This document shows, in pieces, positions 63,812 to 64,000 of a stretch of 64,000 nt of DNA. A program made the translations under genes and the position numbers. Where the stretch lies: positions 187,501-251,500 of the forward strand of contig NZ_HG417090.1 in NCBI RefSeq assembly GCF_000455445.1. The letters are read 5' to 3'. The DNA comes from Hoylesella timonensis 4401737 = DSM 22865 = JCM 15640. GTDB taxonomy: Bacteria > Bacteroidota > Bacteroidia > Bacteroidales > Bacteroidaceae. Within the stretch, counting starts at the first letter, position 1; each line of letters opens with the position of its first letter. Under the pieces are notes generated by a model. The model did not search any database, was not told the origin of the DNA, and saw nothing but the letters and a program-made list of their open reading frames with translations.

Positions 63812-63955
63812 TATCTTTGTTTCTTCTTTTGTTTATCTTGGATAAGATAATTATGCGTCTTGTTATCCAATAATGACAACAAAAGCGTGCCACCACTTGT
63901 CCCTCCGATACCAAAACAAGGGTGACATCGGCAGTCCACAAGCAGTGGCACGCTT
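63812..63955 (+). ncRNA. Promoter and candidate structured RNA (closed stem with internal pseudoknot)
   Basis: The box TATCTTTG (63812-63819) predicts a start near 63826. From 63883 AAGCGTGCCAC pairs with GTGGCACGCTT (63945-63955). Inside, CTTGT pairs with ACAAG (63896-63900, 63938-63942). In the core, CCCT (63901-63904) can pair with AGGG (63919-63922) while CCGAT (63905-63909) pairs with ATCGG (63927-63931). Those helices interleave, as in an H-type pseudoknot. It may be a cis-regulatory RNA of a gene beyond the window, a small RNA, or a palindromic element. No known class is recognised. Confidence 0.5.
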
Positions 63956-64000
63956 ATATATTGTTAAGCAGTTTTGCTTGTCACACCACTTCGGTGAGTT

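Overview
The window looks like a chromosome segment of a Prevotellaceae member (Bacteroidota). The evidence is as follows. Promoters follow the Bacteroidota pattern of TTTG or TTG, about 20 bp, then TAnnTTTG. Shine-Dalgarno sequences are rare. Secreted proteins are mostly lipoproteins or outer-membrane barrels. The gene families are typical of the group (DUF1573, DUF4835, DUF3127, DUF4199, OMP_b-brl_3, Mfa/fimbrillin-like). Species cannot be read from the sequence.

Layout. 1-4.4 kb is a decayed minus-strand RHS (polymorphic toxin) island: a truncated RHS core, an orphan immunity-like gene, two lipoproteins and broken IS ends. 4.5-21.4 kb is mostly housekeeping: aspS, a winged-helix protein, lepA, a Crp-like regulator, then recN/DUF4835/exonuclease/dnaN, an SSB-like DUF3127 protein, a histidinol-phosphate aminotransferase homologue lacking its PLP lysine, a membrane-bound lytic transglycosylase and a SpoU-type RNA methyltransferase. 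21.9-29.2 kb holds two tandem paralogues of a large outer-membrane receptor, the second behind a Crp-like regulator. 29.3-33.2 kb has apbE and a DUF4199/glycosyltransferase/DUF6452/DUF6048 operon. 33.4-38 kb encodes a secreted sialidase and a GH84 hexosaminidase, a pair suited to trimming host or dietary sialoglycans. 38-42.4 kb is a second RHS graveyard on the plus strand: an RHS tail fused to a lipoprotein, an IS1182-like remnant, the tail of a HExxH toxin and its probable immunity gene. 42.4-46.9 kb has the SRP RNA, tRNA-Thr, a YecH-like and a glutaredoxin-like gene, a repeat field, a glycosyltransferase and a DMT exporter.

46.9-58.8 kb is an export region. An RND/LolA-like/beta-barrel operon and a tetR-ABC-ABC operon lie about 7 kb apart, with a GC-rich fimbrillin-like lipoprotein locus between them. 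The two export operons have matching leaders: an inverted repeat at the -33 box, TTG-N20-TACCTTTG, exactly 77 nt, a terminator-like hairpin with a T run, then a nearly identical 23-bp GAAC/GTTC element at the same distance. This is the best candidate in the window for an undescribed regulatory arrangement. 60.7-63.4 kb is nrdG/nrdD behind a leader made of simple repeats. The right end holds a promoter and an RNA-like sequence that can fold as a pseudoknot inside a closed stem.

Repeats are unusually rich: 22-bp intergenic arrays at four loci, 66-bp tandem repeats before lepA, a 75-bp element that can insert in frame in RHS genes, two MITE-like elements, three copies of one IS 5' end, four copies of a terminator/promoter/leader module, and AACTCA-type repeats directly before three start codons. 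All family names come from recognising motifs by eye; no database search was run.
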